This document shows, in pieces, positions 1-11,752 of a stretch of 64,000 nucleotides of DNA. The DNA is from Chamaelirium japonicum (lineage: Eukaryota; Streptophyta; Magnoliopsida; Liliales; Melanthiaceae), in the NCBI GenBank assembly GCA_947650365.1, contig OX393557.1, forward strand, positions 28,927,740 to 28,991,739, read 5' to 3'. Below the pieces are notes generated by a model, which saw nothing but the letters and a program-made list of their open reading frames with translations, did not search any database and was not told the DNA's origin. Both the position numbers and the translations under genes were made by a program. Numbering within the stretch: the stretch's first letter is position 1; each line of letters starts with the position of its first letter.

Positions 1-85
1 TGGCTGATTGAGAGAGAGAGGAGTACAGTAAAGTGAGGAAGGTTGACAACTGAGAAGTGAAAGATAGAGAGAGAGAGAGAGAGAA

Positions 86-151
<66 letters not shown>

Positions 152-180
152 CGGGTAGAAAGAGAGGGGGGACGGTCTGA
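1..180. repeat. (GA)n microsatellite tract
   Basis: Mostly GA/GATA dinucleotide and tetranucleotide repeats, interrupted in the first 60 bases. No coding signal is seen. Confidence 0.9.
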
Positions 181-914
<734 letters not shown>

Positions 915-1052
915 GCAGCGGTGCATCAGACGGCAACAGTGCGATGCCGCACTTACCGCATGCCGCACTTTAGTGAGATAATTAGTGAATTATTGACCAT
1001 GCATAAGCCATTAATTTCAAAGTACACTCTCTTAAGTTTTGTACCAATTTAG

Positions 1053-1300
1053 GCTTGTTAGATATAAGTTCAGAGATGAAATAGGTGTATCCCTCCTCCC
1101 ACATAGGAGATTTAAAGAAAGGTTATGTATCTCCTCTAAACTGTCGGATTCACATGTTAAAAACCACTAAGTGTTATTTATAGATTATAGATTGGTGGTG
1201 CCTGCTAAAGCACACCTAACTTGCAGGAGGATGGACAAAATCATTTTTGGAGTAGGAGTAGATGTAGAACAAAGAGAAAAAGTAAAAGTTTTATGTTTGT
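1053..1300. other. Unassigned spacer
   Basis: AT-rich unique-looking sequence between the half hairpin copy and the old Copia LTR. I see no gene, RNA or repeat structure here. Confidence 0.5.
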
Positions 1301-2139
1301 TTTGGCTTGTATAACACTATCCTGATAGCAGACTATCTAGCAATTTTGCTCGGGCACCTTGGGTTCTGGCAAGAAAGGCATAATGTCTGACAAATGCACC
1401 CAATCGAATCGAGGACTGGAGCATTGATCTGTGCAGCAGGTTTTGAGTCTCGTATGTTCTTGGAAACACCATGTTTATCTCTGTGTACTTAGATGAAGAC
1501 CGAGTCAAATACTAGACAAATTAGGACTCATATTGTTATACGACTTCTCTTATAAGAAGAGGTGCGTGGATCTAGGGTTTGCATGTTGAGATTGTCTCCA
1601 ATAGATGACATGATAAAGAGAGGAAGAACCCGATTTAGGGTTTGGTCGTGAGAGAGAAGAGAAGGAAGGAAGAGAGCAAGAGGGAAAATGAAGAGCATGA
1701 GAGGAAGAAAAAAAAGGAAGGAAAAAAGAACGGGTTTTATCCAATTCATCTTCGGGTTACTCGACGCATCTACTTCGGCTTCAACTTAGGAGGGAGTTTT
1801 CATCTCTTGGTATCTTCCAGTATTTCTTTAGATCTCTTGGAACATTGATCCTACTTTATGTTTCAGTGATTGTTCTAAGAAGGAAAACATAGGGAGAATG
1901 TTGCGGGGTTCCGACAGTGAACCACTGCATGGTTATATAATCTCTTGATGAGTGATAATTCAAATCCTTGATTGTCGATATTTATGTTCTTCGTAATATT
2001 GTGTGTTGGTGCATCGTATTCATTGTGTCTGTGTTTGGGCATGATCTTTGCAGGGCTCTAATCCTTGATTTGAAGCACGCCGCTTCCGAAAAGACTTGAT
2101 GCAGCATATCTAGATCGTTGGGCCTTTATTTCCTCAACA
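1300..2139 (+). mobile_element. Copia LTR (old), upstream copy
   Basis: Ends in CAACA at 2139 and is followed two bases later by the tRNA-Met-type primer binding site TGGTATCAGAG at 2142. From about 1455 it matches the copy ending at 7204. The left edge is approximate. The two copies are clearly diverged, so this is an old insertion. Confidence 0.6.
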
Positions 2140-3362
2140 AGTGGTATCAGAGTGTCGTGTTCAATATGAGGTTTTGAGGAGGTTGGAGAAATGGCGAAAG
2201 ATAAGGTTAGAATCGATAATTTCAATTGTATGAATTCAGATATAGAAAGATGCAGATAGATGATTGCATATATCAAAAGGATCTCTACTTGTCTCTAGGT
2301 AGAAAGTTAAACAAGCCTAGTTCGATGTCTGATAAAGATAAAAAGAACCTCGACAAAAAATTAAAATATTGGGATTGATTTGTCTCTCTTTGACCTCAAC
2401 AGAAACCTTCAATATTTCCAAGGAGAAGATCACGATAGGCTTGAAAGAAGCACTATCCAAGATGTACACGAAACATTCTATCTCCAATAAGTTTTTTCTC
2501 ATGAAGACATTGTTCAACATGAAGATAGTTGATGGTGGAAACATATATAGCAGTGCAATTCAACAACTCCAATGGTATTACAAGCCAACTAGAAATTGTC
2601 GGAGTCAACTTCGACGATGAGATAGATTATGACTTTACTGATTTTTTTGAGACTACCTGGCAGTTGGGATGGTCTTGTTGGTCTTGTGATGGAGGTTAGT
2701 AATTTTTCCGGCTCGATGAAGATAAATTTTGCAGATGTGGGTACTCGATTGAGTAAAGAAATATGTAGGAAGAGTACATGGGCTTCTGTGGACGTCCATC
2801 CATGTTATGGTGGTGAGGCCGAGTGTGAGGAGCATGAAAAATGTTACTTATTAAAAGTGTGCATGGAAAGCTTGGACACGTGTAAAGTGAGTGCAGATGG
2901 AATGGTCGGGCAAGTTTCAGAAAAGGCTCCAGGGTAGCCAACAACATTGGGGATGCGGAGGTTGAGGAAACGTTAATCAAATATCGATGGTTTATTCCGA
3001 TGATGGGTAGTCTTGGCAGGACTGGGTTCTTGATAGCATCACCACACATCATCATTGCTCACACGGGGCATGGTCCAACAGCTACACGGGGTATGAGGGT
3101 GACTGTATGACAATCGATCGCCGATGGCTCTAAGATACTAACCAAGGGAGTTTAAAAAATTTGCCTGAGGATGTCTGATGGTTCAGTTCAAACACTCATG
3201 GACGTTCGCCATATTCCGGGTATGAGAAAATCTAATGTCACTTTTCGAATTAAATTCTCTTGGATATGTGATCACCGGTTTAAGTGGAGCCCTGAAAGTT
3301 ACAAATGTCACCTCTTTAATCATAAAGGGAGTCTGTAGTTGAGACTTATACATCATCGCTGC
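2140..3362 (+). mobile_element. Copia internal region, gag remnant (fossil)
   Basis: Begins with the primer binding site. Translated pieces around 2369-2560 resemble the Copia gag (UBN2-type) domain, for example the stretch YTKHSISNKFFLMKTLFNMK. The copy is heavily broken with many lesions. Its right edge is the terminus of the Gypsy LTR at 3363, so the Gypsy element probably inserted into this Copia. Confidence 0.6.
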
Positions 3363-5156
3363 TGTCACGCCCCGAATTCTGGACTAAGAAGAGAGGGTCC
3401 AAAACTCAAGGGTGATGTTTTGAAATAGAGGGAAATATAATTACAGAGATAACATAACGCGGAAGCATTAATTAATACTTAAATACCCATTCCACTAACA
3501 ATATTCTTCAACATCTTACAGTCCAAAAACGATAAGAAGAAATGGTAAAAACTAGACGAGTCCAGTTGTCACTCCTACCCTCGCTGATCCGGTGAAGAAC
3601 TGCTACTCCAGCTGAAACTGCCACAGAGCTCCTAACGCTCCGTCCGAGAGAAAGAACCTGGGGGAGAGGAAAAACAACGAAACAACTCCCCCTGAGTATA
3701 AAACTCAGTGGTCCTAAAGAACAAGTCGGAGAACACGAGATAGATATAAAGCAGAAATATACTTCTACGGTAAAGTAAAGCTGCAACATAATTGAGTAAC
3801 CAACGGAATAATTAGTACTACTACCGTAAGTATACACTAAAAGGTATATTCTAATGTGTCCAGTAAATCCATATTATACATTCAATGTCCTAACCGATAA
3901 TTCTCTCATGAGGCGTCCCATTCCACTTCATGAGAGAACCCATTTTCTAGGTCGTGCATAGTGGTGCTAGACCCTAGGCTTAGGAGAAGAAAGGAAAGAA
4001 AAAGGAGAATGAGAAAACAAGTGTGAACCCCAAGTTTGAGCTAGGCTCCCGACTTGGTGGCGTTACTATTGGGTTCCTTTTTCGCAACAGGGGAACCACT
4101 CCGTTCCTTATGCTCGGGATACAGCCTCGAGACATACTACCCTAGTGGCCAAAAAGGGGGCTTGGTCTTTCACCACGGGGCACTCACACCCAACTTGCTT
4201 TCTATGGGGTCTAAACCCCAGGATTAGGCCACTCCACCTCCCTACTCGTTTCGGTCTGTGCACAGCTAGGGGTTCACTACCTACGATGTGCACACGGATC
4301 TATACCGAGAGCCAGTCGGGCAACTAGGTTGCCACGACGCCAAGACATTTCAGAACTTGATACAAACCCCAAAAATCATATGAATTAAATGTTCTCCTAA
4401 TCGACCAGTCTCTAAACAATTTCTATTTAAATAAATAGAACAAAAGACAATTTTTACCAACTCGACAATTAAAAAGGCATATTCCCACGATCTATAACTA
4501 AGCATGCAACATATCAAGAGAATAATTTAGTTTTTTTTTTATTTAAAATATCTACATGCAGTACGACTAACCTGTTGAAGCGTGTCTATCGACCGCGAGT
4601 CGTTCCGCTCCTAATCTGGGAACGGTCTGAACAAAACAAGGAATTGTATAAGAAACTAAGGCTAAGGTGTTTGGATTCAAAATCGAACCGGGTTTGGTTC
4701 GGCTTGGATCGGGTTCATGGGTCAGGTCCAGGGTTTGGGTTGAACCATATCTAACTCGAGTTGGATCAGACCTAGCCTAGCGGTTGATATAATCAACTAG
4801 AAAGGTGGTGGGGTGCTCATATAAAATAACCAAGGTTATATGCATTCCATGGGGTGTGTGCTGAAGAATGGGTGCAAAATGTGTTAAAATAGGGATGGAC
4901 CTAAAAGAGGCCAAAGGATGCAACTAACAATTCTGTGAGTGGAATAAGGGCATGACTAGTTAAATGTAGGGTAGGTTTACAAGGGATCATCATTCAAAAG
5001 TGACTGTAAGTTTTCTCTACACCCTCAGGTCCTGTGAACCTCTTGGCCGCCGATCAAGTACTGAGGTGGGTGCTCCTCTCAGCAGCCGATCGGTTTTGAC
5101 AGTTGGGATTTTGGTCAGGGAGCAAGGGTCGTCGGAAATCGGTAAGTCCGCTTGGG

Positions 5157-5215
<59 letters not shown>

Positions 5216-6004
5216 GATTCGGGTGGTCCGAGGGGCATCACCACCAAAGATGGTTGGGGTCGAGCGGTGCGCGTTAGTGCTGCTGGTGGTGCAGTGTGAT
5301 GGCGAGGCGGACCACCGGTGGGGTGGACCCATGGTGGGTCACGGATGTACAGATGATGTGTTTTGAAGAGAAGACATGGGAGGGGTGAAGGTCATGGCCT
5401 ACCTCTGATGGAGGGAGGGTTGCCGGGGTACGGTGCCGACGAAGGGTGGTGGCTCCGCTATGTTGCTCCTCTCCCGATCTCAATCTCTTCCTCACGATCT
5501 CTTATTTCTCTCTATTCGTGAACCAAGGGGGGCTGCCGTTTTGCAATGAGGGGAGTAGATGGGTCACGAGGCTTTTATAAGGGTAACCCTAATTTTGGCT
5601 TGGAGAGGGGGTCCTCTTATCACCGTCCGATCGACATCGGATAGAAGCCTTGCACTAATTTGTGAATGGAAGGAATCTCAACAGCTTAGTTGCTGAAGGG
5701 TTGTTGGTGGAGTCGGGTTTGAGGTTGGATCTTTAACCCGGTTCGGATCCAAATATACTAGTGTATTGAAAACTTCGAAAAAACACAACTCTCAAACCAC
5801 TCATCCAAAAATCGCCCAAAAATAGGCGTTGGAATCGGGGCGACGACGCGTACGCTAACTCTATAAAATTTAGATGTACTCTAAAGACTGATTATCTGCA
5901 GAAATTAAGAGGAACCAGTTGGTGCTCCGTGATTCAACTGCACTTATGCTTCTAAATAAAAAAAAAATACCAATCAAAATTCTAAAATTTTTCTGGGTAT
6001 TACA
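3363..6004 (-). mobile_element. Gypsy-type LTR (2.6 kb), nested in Copia
   Basis: Read on the minus strand, the repeat starts TGTAATACCC (ending at 6004) and ends GGGCGTGACA (at 3363), with TG...CA termini. A polypurine tract (AAGGGGGG) lies immediately upstream on the minus strand at about 6009-6018. This arrangement, with a GGGACGAAATTCTC-like run before the tract, is typical of the 3' end of plant chromovirus-like Gypsy elements. It holds a (CT)n tract near 5160-5215. No second LTR of this copy is in the window. Confidence 0.7.
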
Positions 6005-6230
6005 ACCTACCCCCCTTAAGAGAATTTCGTCCCGAAATTAGACCACTAGCTATTCACTCCAGTGGTGCATGCAAGAGCAATTCATGCAAAAGTTTTTAGT
6101 CCAAAACCAGTTCAAACAATTCACCACATCAACCCGCAAGAAAATTGATTACGATAAGTTAGGACAAAACAAAAGGTCATGCAAGCTTGAACATACGTGC
6201 AGTCCACATAAAATAAGTTATAAATAAATT
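6005..6230 (-). mobile_element. Gypsy internal 3' end with polypurine tract
   Basis: Short remnant of the internal region adjoining the LTR at 3363-6004. It contains the polypurine tract on the minus strand. The rest of the element is absent from the window. Confidence 0.6.
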
Positions 6231-6499
6231 GCATGAGATGCTACAGCTGCGAGAGTAGCTTCAAAGGCAGAGGGTTTGGTGATGAACATGTTTGCATGTG
6301 GAGTAAGCCTGGATGCGAGGAAGTTGATAAAGAAAATGGGTTCCAATCAAGTCCAAAATCAAATTGGACTTGGTCAATCATTAGACCAGATGATTGGGTA
6401 TCCGGTGTGGACGCAAAGGTTACAACAAGGATATTATTATATTATCCCAAGGATCTCAGAATGGTGGTGATGGGCGATGGCGGAGGATTTCGCAGCGGG

Positions 6500-7204
6500 T
6501 TTTTAACCACGAAAGTGTTTGGAAACCCCATATTTATCTTCATGTACCTGGATGAAGACCATGTCAAATGCAGGTATGTTGAGATCGTCTTATAAAGAGG
6601 GGTGTGTGGCTCTAGGGTTTGTATGTTGAGATCGTCTCAACTATAGAGGACGTGATAAAGAGAGAGAAAACGACTTCGGTTTAGGGTTTGGCCTTGAGAG
6701 AGAAGAGAAGGATGGAAGAGAGAAAATGAAGAGAAGGAGAGGAAGAAAGAAGAAGAAGGAAGAAAGAAGGTGAAGGAAGAGTAATGAGATTTTCTCCAAT
6801 TCATCTCTGATTTTCTCAGCACGTATGTTTACCTTGGTTTCTATTTTGGTGGGTATTTTTATATCTTGGTATCCTCCAGTATTTCTCTGGATCTCATTGA
6901 GTTGATCTCTACTCTTTGTTTGCGTGATTGCTCTGAGTGGGAAAACAATGAGAGAAGGTTGGCGGGTTCCGATAAACGGTGAACTGATACATGGTTGTAA
7001 TATCTAGACGCGTGATAATCCAAATCCTTGATTGCCGGTATTTCTATTGTTTATATTATTATGTGTGGGTTCATCGTATTTTTTGTGTCTGTGTTTGGGC
7101 TTGATCTTCGCGGGGCTCTAATTTTCGATCCGAAGAACACACTTCTGGAAAGTCTTAGTGCATCGTATCTAGATCGCCATCCCGGACCTTTTGTTTCCCC
7201 AACA
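6500..7204 (+). mobile_element. Copia LTR (old), downstream copy
   Basis: Shares with the 1455-2139 region the order GATGAAGACC, TCTAGGGTTTG, GATAAAGAGAG, and an ending CCCCAACA at 7204. It is probably the 3' LTR of the same split Copia, or a solo LTR of the family. Sequence 6231-6500 is unassigned and may be Copia internal or LTR sequence. Confidence 0.55.
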
Positions 7205-7304
7205 CTGTAATGGGTTGATAAATCTTGGATCAGGTCAACTGGTCAAATCTGGGTTGGCTTGGGCTGGATCGCACTGGCGTAGTTTAGGCTACTCAGGATA
7301 TATG

Positions 7305-7827
7305 TAGGGGTGGCAATCCTTGACCCGACCCGCCAACCCGACCCGAAGTTAGCGGGTTTGGGTTTGCTCTAAACGGGTTCGGGTCATAAACGGGTCGACC
7401 CGATTGACCCGTTTATTTAATGGGTCGGGTTCGGGTTTGTCCTTACAACCTGATTGACCCGACTCGACCCGTTTACCAAATGGGTCGTGTCAACCCGACC
7501 CGACCCGACCCGACCCGAGCCAACCCGAACTGACTTGACCCAACTTGAACCAACCCGATCCGACCCGGCCCAATCCCACCCGTCTTGACCCAACCCGACA
7601 GGTTTACATAGGTTCTGTTGACCCAACCCGAGCCAACCCGACCCGACACGACCCGACCTGTTTAGTAAACGGGTTAAACGGGTCGGGTCAGGTCAACCCG
7701 GTATTAGGCAGGTCGGGTTCGGGTTTAAGTTTTTGACCCGTTTATTAAACGGGTCAGGTTCGGGTTGGATGTTTTGCCCTTATACCTATGTCTGAACCCG
7801 ACCCGACCTGATCAATTGCCACCCCTA
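7305..7827. mobile_element. Non-autonomous hAT element A
   Basis: A 13-bp perfect terminal inverted repeat (TAGGGGTGGCAAT at 7305 and its complement ending at 7827) is flanked by an exact 8-bp target duplication GATATATG (7297-7304 and 7828-7835). The inside is dense in AAACGGGTC and GGGTCGGGTTCGGG motifs on both strands; AAACGG is the known binding motif of the maize Ac transposase. There is no transposase, so mobility must come from elsewhere. Confidence 0.93.
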
Positions 7828-7866
7828 GATATATGGGCTTGGATTAGGCCAAAGCTGGTGTGTATG

Positions 7867-7874
7867 TGTCAGTC

Positions 7875-7929
<55 letters not shown>
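7867..7929. repeat. (GA)n microsatellite
   Basis: Uninterrupted GA dinucleotide run about 50 bases long just right of hAT element A. Confidence 0.9.
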
Positions 7930-7933
<4 letters not shown>

Positions 7934-8414
7934 TGTCATTGGAGGCCCATGGGGGAACCTCCCTAAGTGCTTGGTGTCAGAGCCACTAGATGTGCCACAC
8001 AATCTTTAGACCATGATGAAGAAATCACACATTCAATTAGGGGTGCAAGTTGGGGAGGACTAGCTCGAGAACCAACCCAAAGCATCCTTACTGGGTCTGT
8101 TTGGTTCGATTTCGTTCAAATGTGGTTGGTTCAAGGACATTTTATAGAGAGATGCTATTCAACCAGATGAGTTTACAGACGGCTTACGTGGCATTGATCA
8201 TAATTGTTTGTAATTATTGTCAGTTGTCTGTTTGATTGCCAGTCAGAGTAGAATGCTATTCACTGGTCCCGTGATTTACCATGGAGTGAAATGGGAATTG
8301 CCGAGTTGATCGGACTTCACTCCTGGAGGGATTAGTCTGAGCCTGAAGCGGAGCTGTTCATGTGACAATCAACGGTGAAGCACTAGGTTGAATGCAGAGT
8401 GGATTATCTATGTA
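7930..8414. other. Unassigned spacer with a possible hAT end
   Basis: At 8038 a TAGGGGTGCAAG string matches the hAT ends elsewhere in the window, followed by GGTTCGATTTCG-like text, but no partner end or target duplication was found. No gene is seen. Confidence 0.4.
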
Positions 8415-8948
8415 ACATGGCATGTTGGTTTTGTGCTGACTAGACAAAACGAAAGCTGATTAGGACAAGTTGATCGGACAAAAATGAACCGAATAGATCT
8501 GTATTTTTCCATCAACCAACTCCCTCCCCTTGGCTTTAAATCCCGACCCATTTAAACAGCACTAAATCCCTAAAATCCTGGTCCATTTAAACTACACTAA
8601 ACCTAACCATTCATCTATTGATCGTTGTTCGCATCAACGGCTATAAAACCGCCTGCTAAAATTTCGGCAGCGCCAAACCATCGGGTCGATCTCGAGGAAT
8701 CCGTTTGAAAAGAGACAGCTGTGATTGATCGATTATAAAGGGAGGGGGAGTTGGTCACGCTGAAGGCGCCCATTTCGTGCCAAACGGTACGGATGAGGAA
8801 ATAGGTGTCCCTATGAATATCGGTGCTGTCGTCGAAAGTGTTTTTGTCGAAGGCGTTTAGGTGTGTTACCGCCGAAGACGGCCCACTGCAGTGCCGTCAG
8901 ATGTGTTGCCGTCGAAGACTGCCCGTTACAGACTCAGGCATGCACTAG
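8415..8948 (+). mobile_element. Small non-autonomous Helitron, copy 1
   Basis: Runs antiparallel to, and is clearly related to, the copies at 10936-11471, 22919-23365 and 25266-25819. Shared landmarks are ATGGCAY...TTTTGTGCTGACTAGAC at the 5' side and GCCGTCGAAG blocks at the 3' side. It ends CTAG followed by T at 8949, as Helitrons do, although the 3' hairpin is degenerate here. About 534 bp, with no Rep/helicase coding. Confidence 0.6.
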
Positions 8949-10142
8949 TGGACTAACAATGTGAAAGAAAGGTTAAAGTGGTGAATGAAGAAAGGGAACA
9001 CAGATGGCAGGGTGAGACCATTACATTGTACTTCCTTTAAGGCTGTGTTGGGGTAAGCACGGTATTCCTCCTCCCGGTGGGCCCATGTGCCTTCCCTCAT
9101 CTATCAGCTGATAAACTGCCACCCACATTTCATATGGTTTAATTTCTCTCTCCTCGGCAACGTATGAAAAAGGGTCCAACTAAGATAATTTGAACCTTTA
9201 TACAACAGATTTATTATATTTTCGTACTACAACTATAGTGGTTTGGACTATAAATACCCTAATAGAACCGATCTTTAGCGAAGGAAAAATGAAATTGGTC
9301 CAATGTAGGGTTGGCAACGGACTCCGAAAATCCAATCTGAACCTGATCTGAAACTTTGGGGATGGACAGATTGGCTCAACCATAAGGCCATTAAGACAGC
9401 CATCTAAGGCCTCATGTGAAAAGAAGCCTCCCCAAGGTCCAAACTTGCTTAAATAGCTTAAGGCACAATAATACAAGGAGGCCCCAACCCACTTAAATAG
9501 CCCATAACTCTCTATCTCTCTATATATAAATCTAAGATCATATATACTATATAATATTTTTATTATTTTTATTTATATTAATATCCAGCTAGGGTTTTCA
9601 CCTTAGGCCTCAACTTGTATTGAGCCAGCTCTGGGTATGGGCATAAATTTTGTACCCGAAACAAGTTTTGGTAAGGTATGGGTAGAGGAACTCTACCAAA
9701 TTAACTTTCAGATATGGGTACCTCAATAGTCATACCCGCATCCTAAAACCCCATTTCCCCTCTAACTTGTGTACACTAGATAATGCGGTTGGACTCCAAA
9801 CTCATGGTAATATATCCAAATTCTAACTGAACCCATATCCTGACCCAAACTTATACTCTACTAAGACTAATGTAGTAAGAAATAAGAGAATGGGTTTGGT
9901 GAACTTGAGTTCACAAATGAAAGTTGAAACATGGTTTATATTGCGCCATGTGTTTACTAAAAAGACATAAAGCAAGTAAGAGGGGATAAGTATTTAAGAG
10001 AATGGAACACTAAAAAGATGTTAAGCAAAAAATCAAAAGAGGGTTGAAATTTTCTCAGGACATGTGCCAGCTTCTTCATTCGAGTTAACCATTTGAATGG
10101 TGAACTCGAGTTCAGCTTCCCGAGCCCCAAAAAATAAAGCCC
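8949..10142. other. Unassigned AT-rich spacer
   Basis: Contains degenerate GGGTATGGG/CCCATACCC text near 9600-9860 reminiscent of decayed hAT subterminal repeats, and a TAGGGTTGGCAAC string at 9306 with no partner. No gene, RNA or clear element boundary is visible. Confidence 0.4.
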
Positions 10143-10156
10143 TTTTAGTCGTCTAG

Positions 10157-10348
10157 AACCACAGGATCACCGTGGTTCGTCCAGCTATCAACGACTGTTA
10201 TTTTCGTCCAAATGGATGGTTCCGGATTGTTGAGATCGACAGGGCACCGGGTGAACCCTAGGGGGCTCCCATCATAAGGGTCGGGTGATCGAACAGGTGG
10301 GGACAGATGTCGATGGCTGGACCCCCGAACCACAGTGATTCTGTGGTT
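10157..10348. mobile_element. Inverted-repeat (MITE-like) element
   Basis: Arms of about 45 bases: AACCACAGGATCACCGTGG at the left pairs with CCACAGTGATTCTGTGGTT at the right, continuing through a GTCCAGC...GCTGGAC pair. About 192 bp. The target duplication is unclear, so the superfamily is unknown. Confidence 0.55.
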
Positions 10349-10362
10349 TGGCGTGACTATTT

Positions 10363-10935
10363 TAAGTCATTTGAATAAGAAACAATAACATCTTCTTAAC
10401 AATATTGTAGTACGACACCACACCTTGATTTTTTTTTTCCCCTCAAGCAATTGCTTATATGGTGCAGAGACAAAAATTATACCCAACTTATACCCGAAAC
10501 CCAAACCAAAACCCGAAAGAATATGGGTCGGGTATGGACCCTTTTCTATCTGAATGGATATATGGCCCGATGACTCTTTCATACCCTAATGGGTATGGTT
10601 AAGGGAGGGAGGAAGAGGAAGGAGACGGTGGTAGTTGGTTACCTATGGCGGAGTGTGGTGGCAGAGGTTGGTGATAGCGGTAGGAGGTGTGGGATGCCCT
10701 TAGCAAAAGAACAGGATGAAACTCGAACATATTAGGTATTTTTTTCAAATTTAAGTAAGACCTGCCTTTAATATTTCATAGTTGCATATAGCTTGAAAAT
10801 TTTCTTTTGTGCACTAGTTCACTCCAGAACACTTCCTATGGAGCACAATAAAACTACGAGACGTTAGATGACGTTTGTTACACAGTTGGAACACACTCCA
10901 TATGCACGTTTGCGATCCATGCAATCTGTCCTATA
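10363..10935. other. Unassigned spacer
   Basis: AT-rich sequence with ACCCGAAACCC/GGGTCGGGTATGG text around 10490-10600 resembling a decayed hAT interior. No open gene is recognised. Confidence 0.4.
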
Positions 10936-11471
10936 CTAGTGTATGCACGTGCCTGTCGGCACTGCAGCTGGATGTCTTTGGCGGCGACACACCTGAACGC
11001 TTTCGGCAACAAAACACTTTCGACGACAACACCGGCATTCATAGGGACACCCTTTTTCTCGCCCGTGCCGATTGGCACAAAACGGGCGCCTTCGGCGTGA
11101 CCAACTCTTCATCCCCCTATAATTGATCAATCACAGCTATCTCTATTCGAACGAATTCCTTGAGGTCAATCCGATGGTTTGGGGCGGCCGAAATTTCAGC
11201 AAGGGGGTTTATAGCCGTTGATGCGAACAACGATCACGAGATGAACAATTAGATTTAGTGCAGTTTAAATGGGTCGAGATTTTAGGGGTTTAGTGCAGTT
11301 TAAATGAGTCGGGATTTGAAATGAAGTGCTGGCAGTTGGTTGATGGAGAAATAGAGATTGTGCATTGATTTTTGAACGAATGGTTAGATCTATTCGGTTC
11401 ATTTTTGTCCAGTTAGCTTATCCTAGTCAGCGTCCGTTTTGTCTAGTCAGCACAAAATCGACGTGCCATTC
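10936..11471 (-). mobile_element. Small non-autonomous Helitron, copy 2
   Basis: On the minus strand the 3' end has the perfect stem-loop GTGCCGACAGGCAC (six-base stem), then a short spacer and CTAG, followed by host T. The 5' end is near 11471, where GAATGGCAC aligns with the TCATGGCAC start of other copies. About 536 bp with no coding. It is opposite in orientation to the copy at 8415-8948. Confidence 0.75.
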
Positions 11472-11752
11472 CTATATGACTGGTTGCCTCCGAGACGTAG
11501 AGCCTGTAAGGCCTTTGACCATAGTGAAGAGTCCTACCCATACATCAGAAGGTTGGAGAGCCTCGAAAGAGGATGGGAGGGATTAGATCTCTAGGACTCA
11601 ATTCTAGTTGGAGGCCAGTGAATCCAGTGGAAGCTTAGGTTCTAAGGGGGTGTTTGGCATTGTTTCGGAACTTGCTGTTTCTATTCCGAGTTTTAGATTT
11701 TTAAAGTAACGGCTAGTATTTGTTCCGATGGAATAAAGAGTTGGGAGAGGAT
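11472..11752. other. Unassigned spacer
   Basis: Unique-looking sequence between the Helitron and the Gypsy solo LTR. Nothing recognised. Confidence 0.4.

Noticed and set aside
8038-8160. A fifth hAT element starting TAGGGGTGCAAG
   Set aside because: No partner end and no 8-bp duplication found, so only a possible fragment.
9306-10600. A larger hAT element between TAGGGTTGGCAAC and GGGTATGG-rich text
   Set aside because: Ends could not be paired and the interior is too degenerate.
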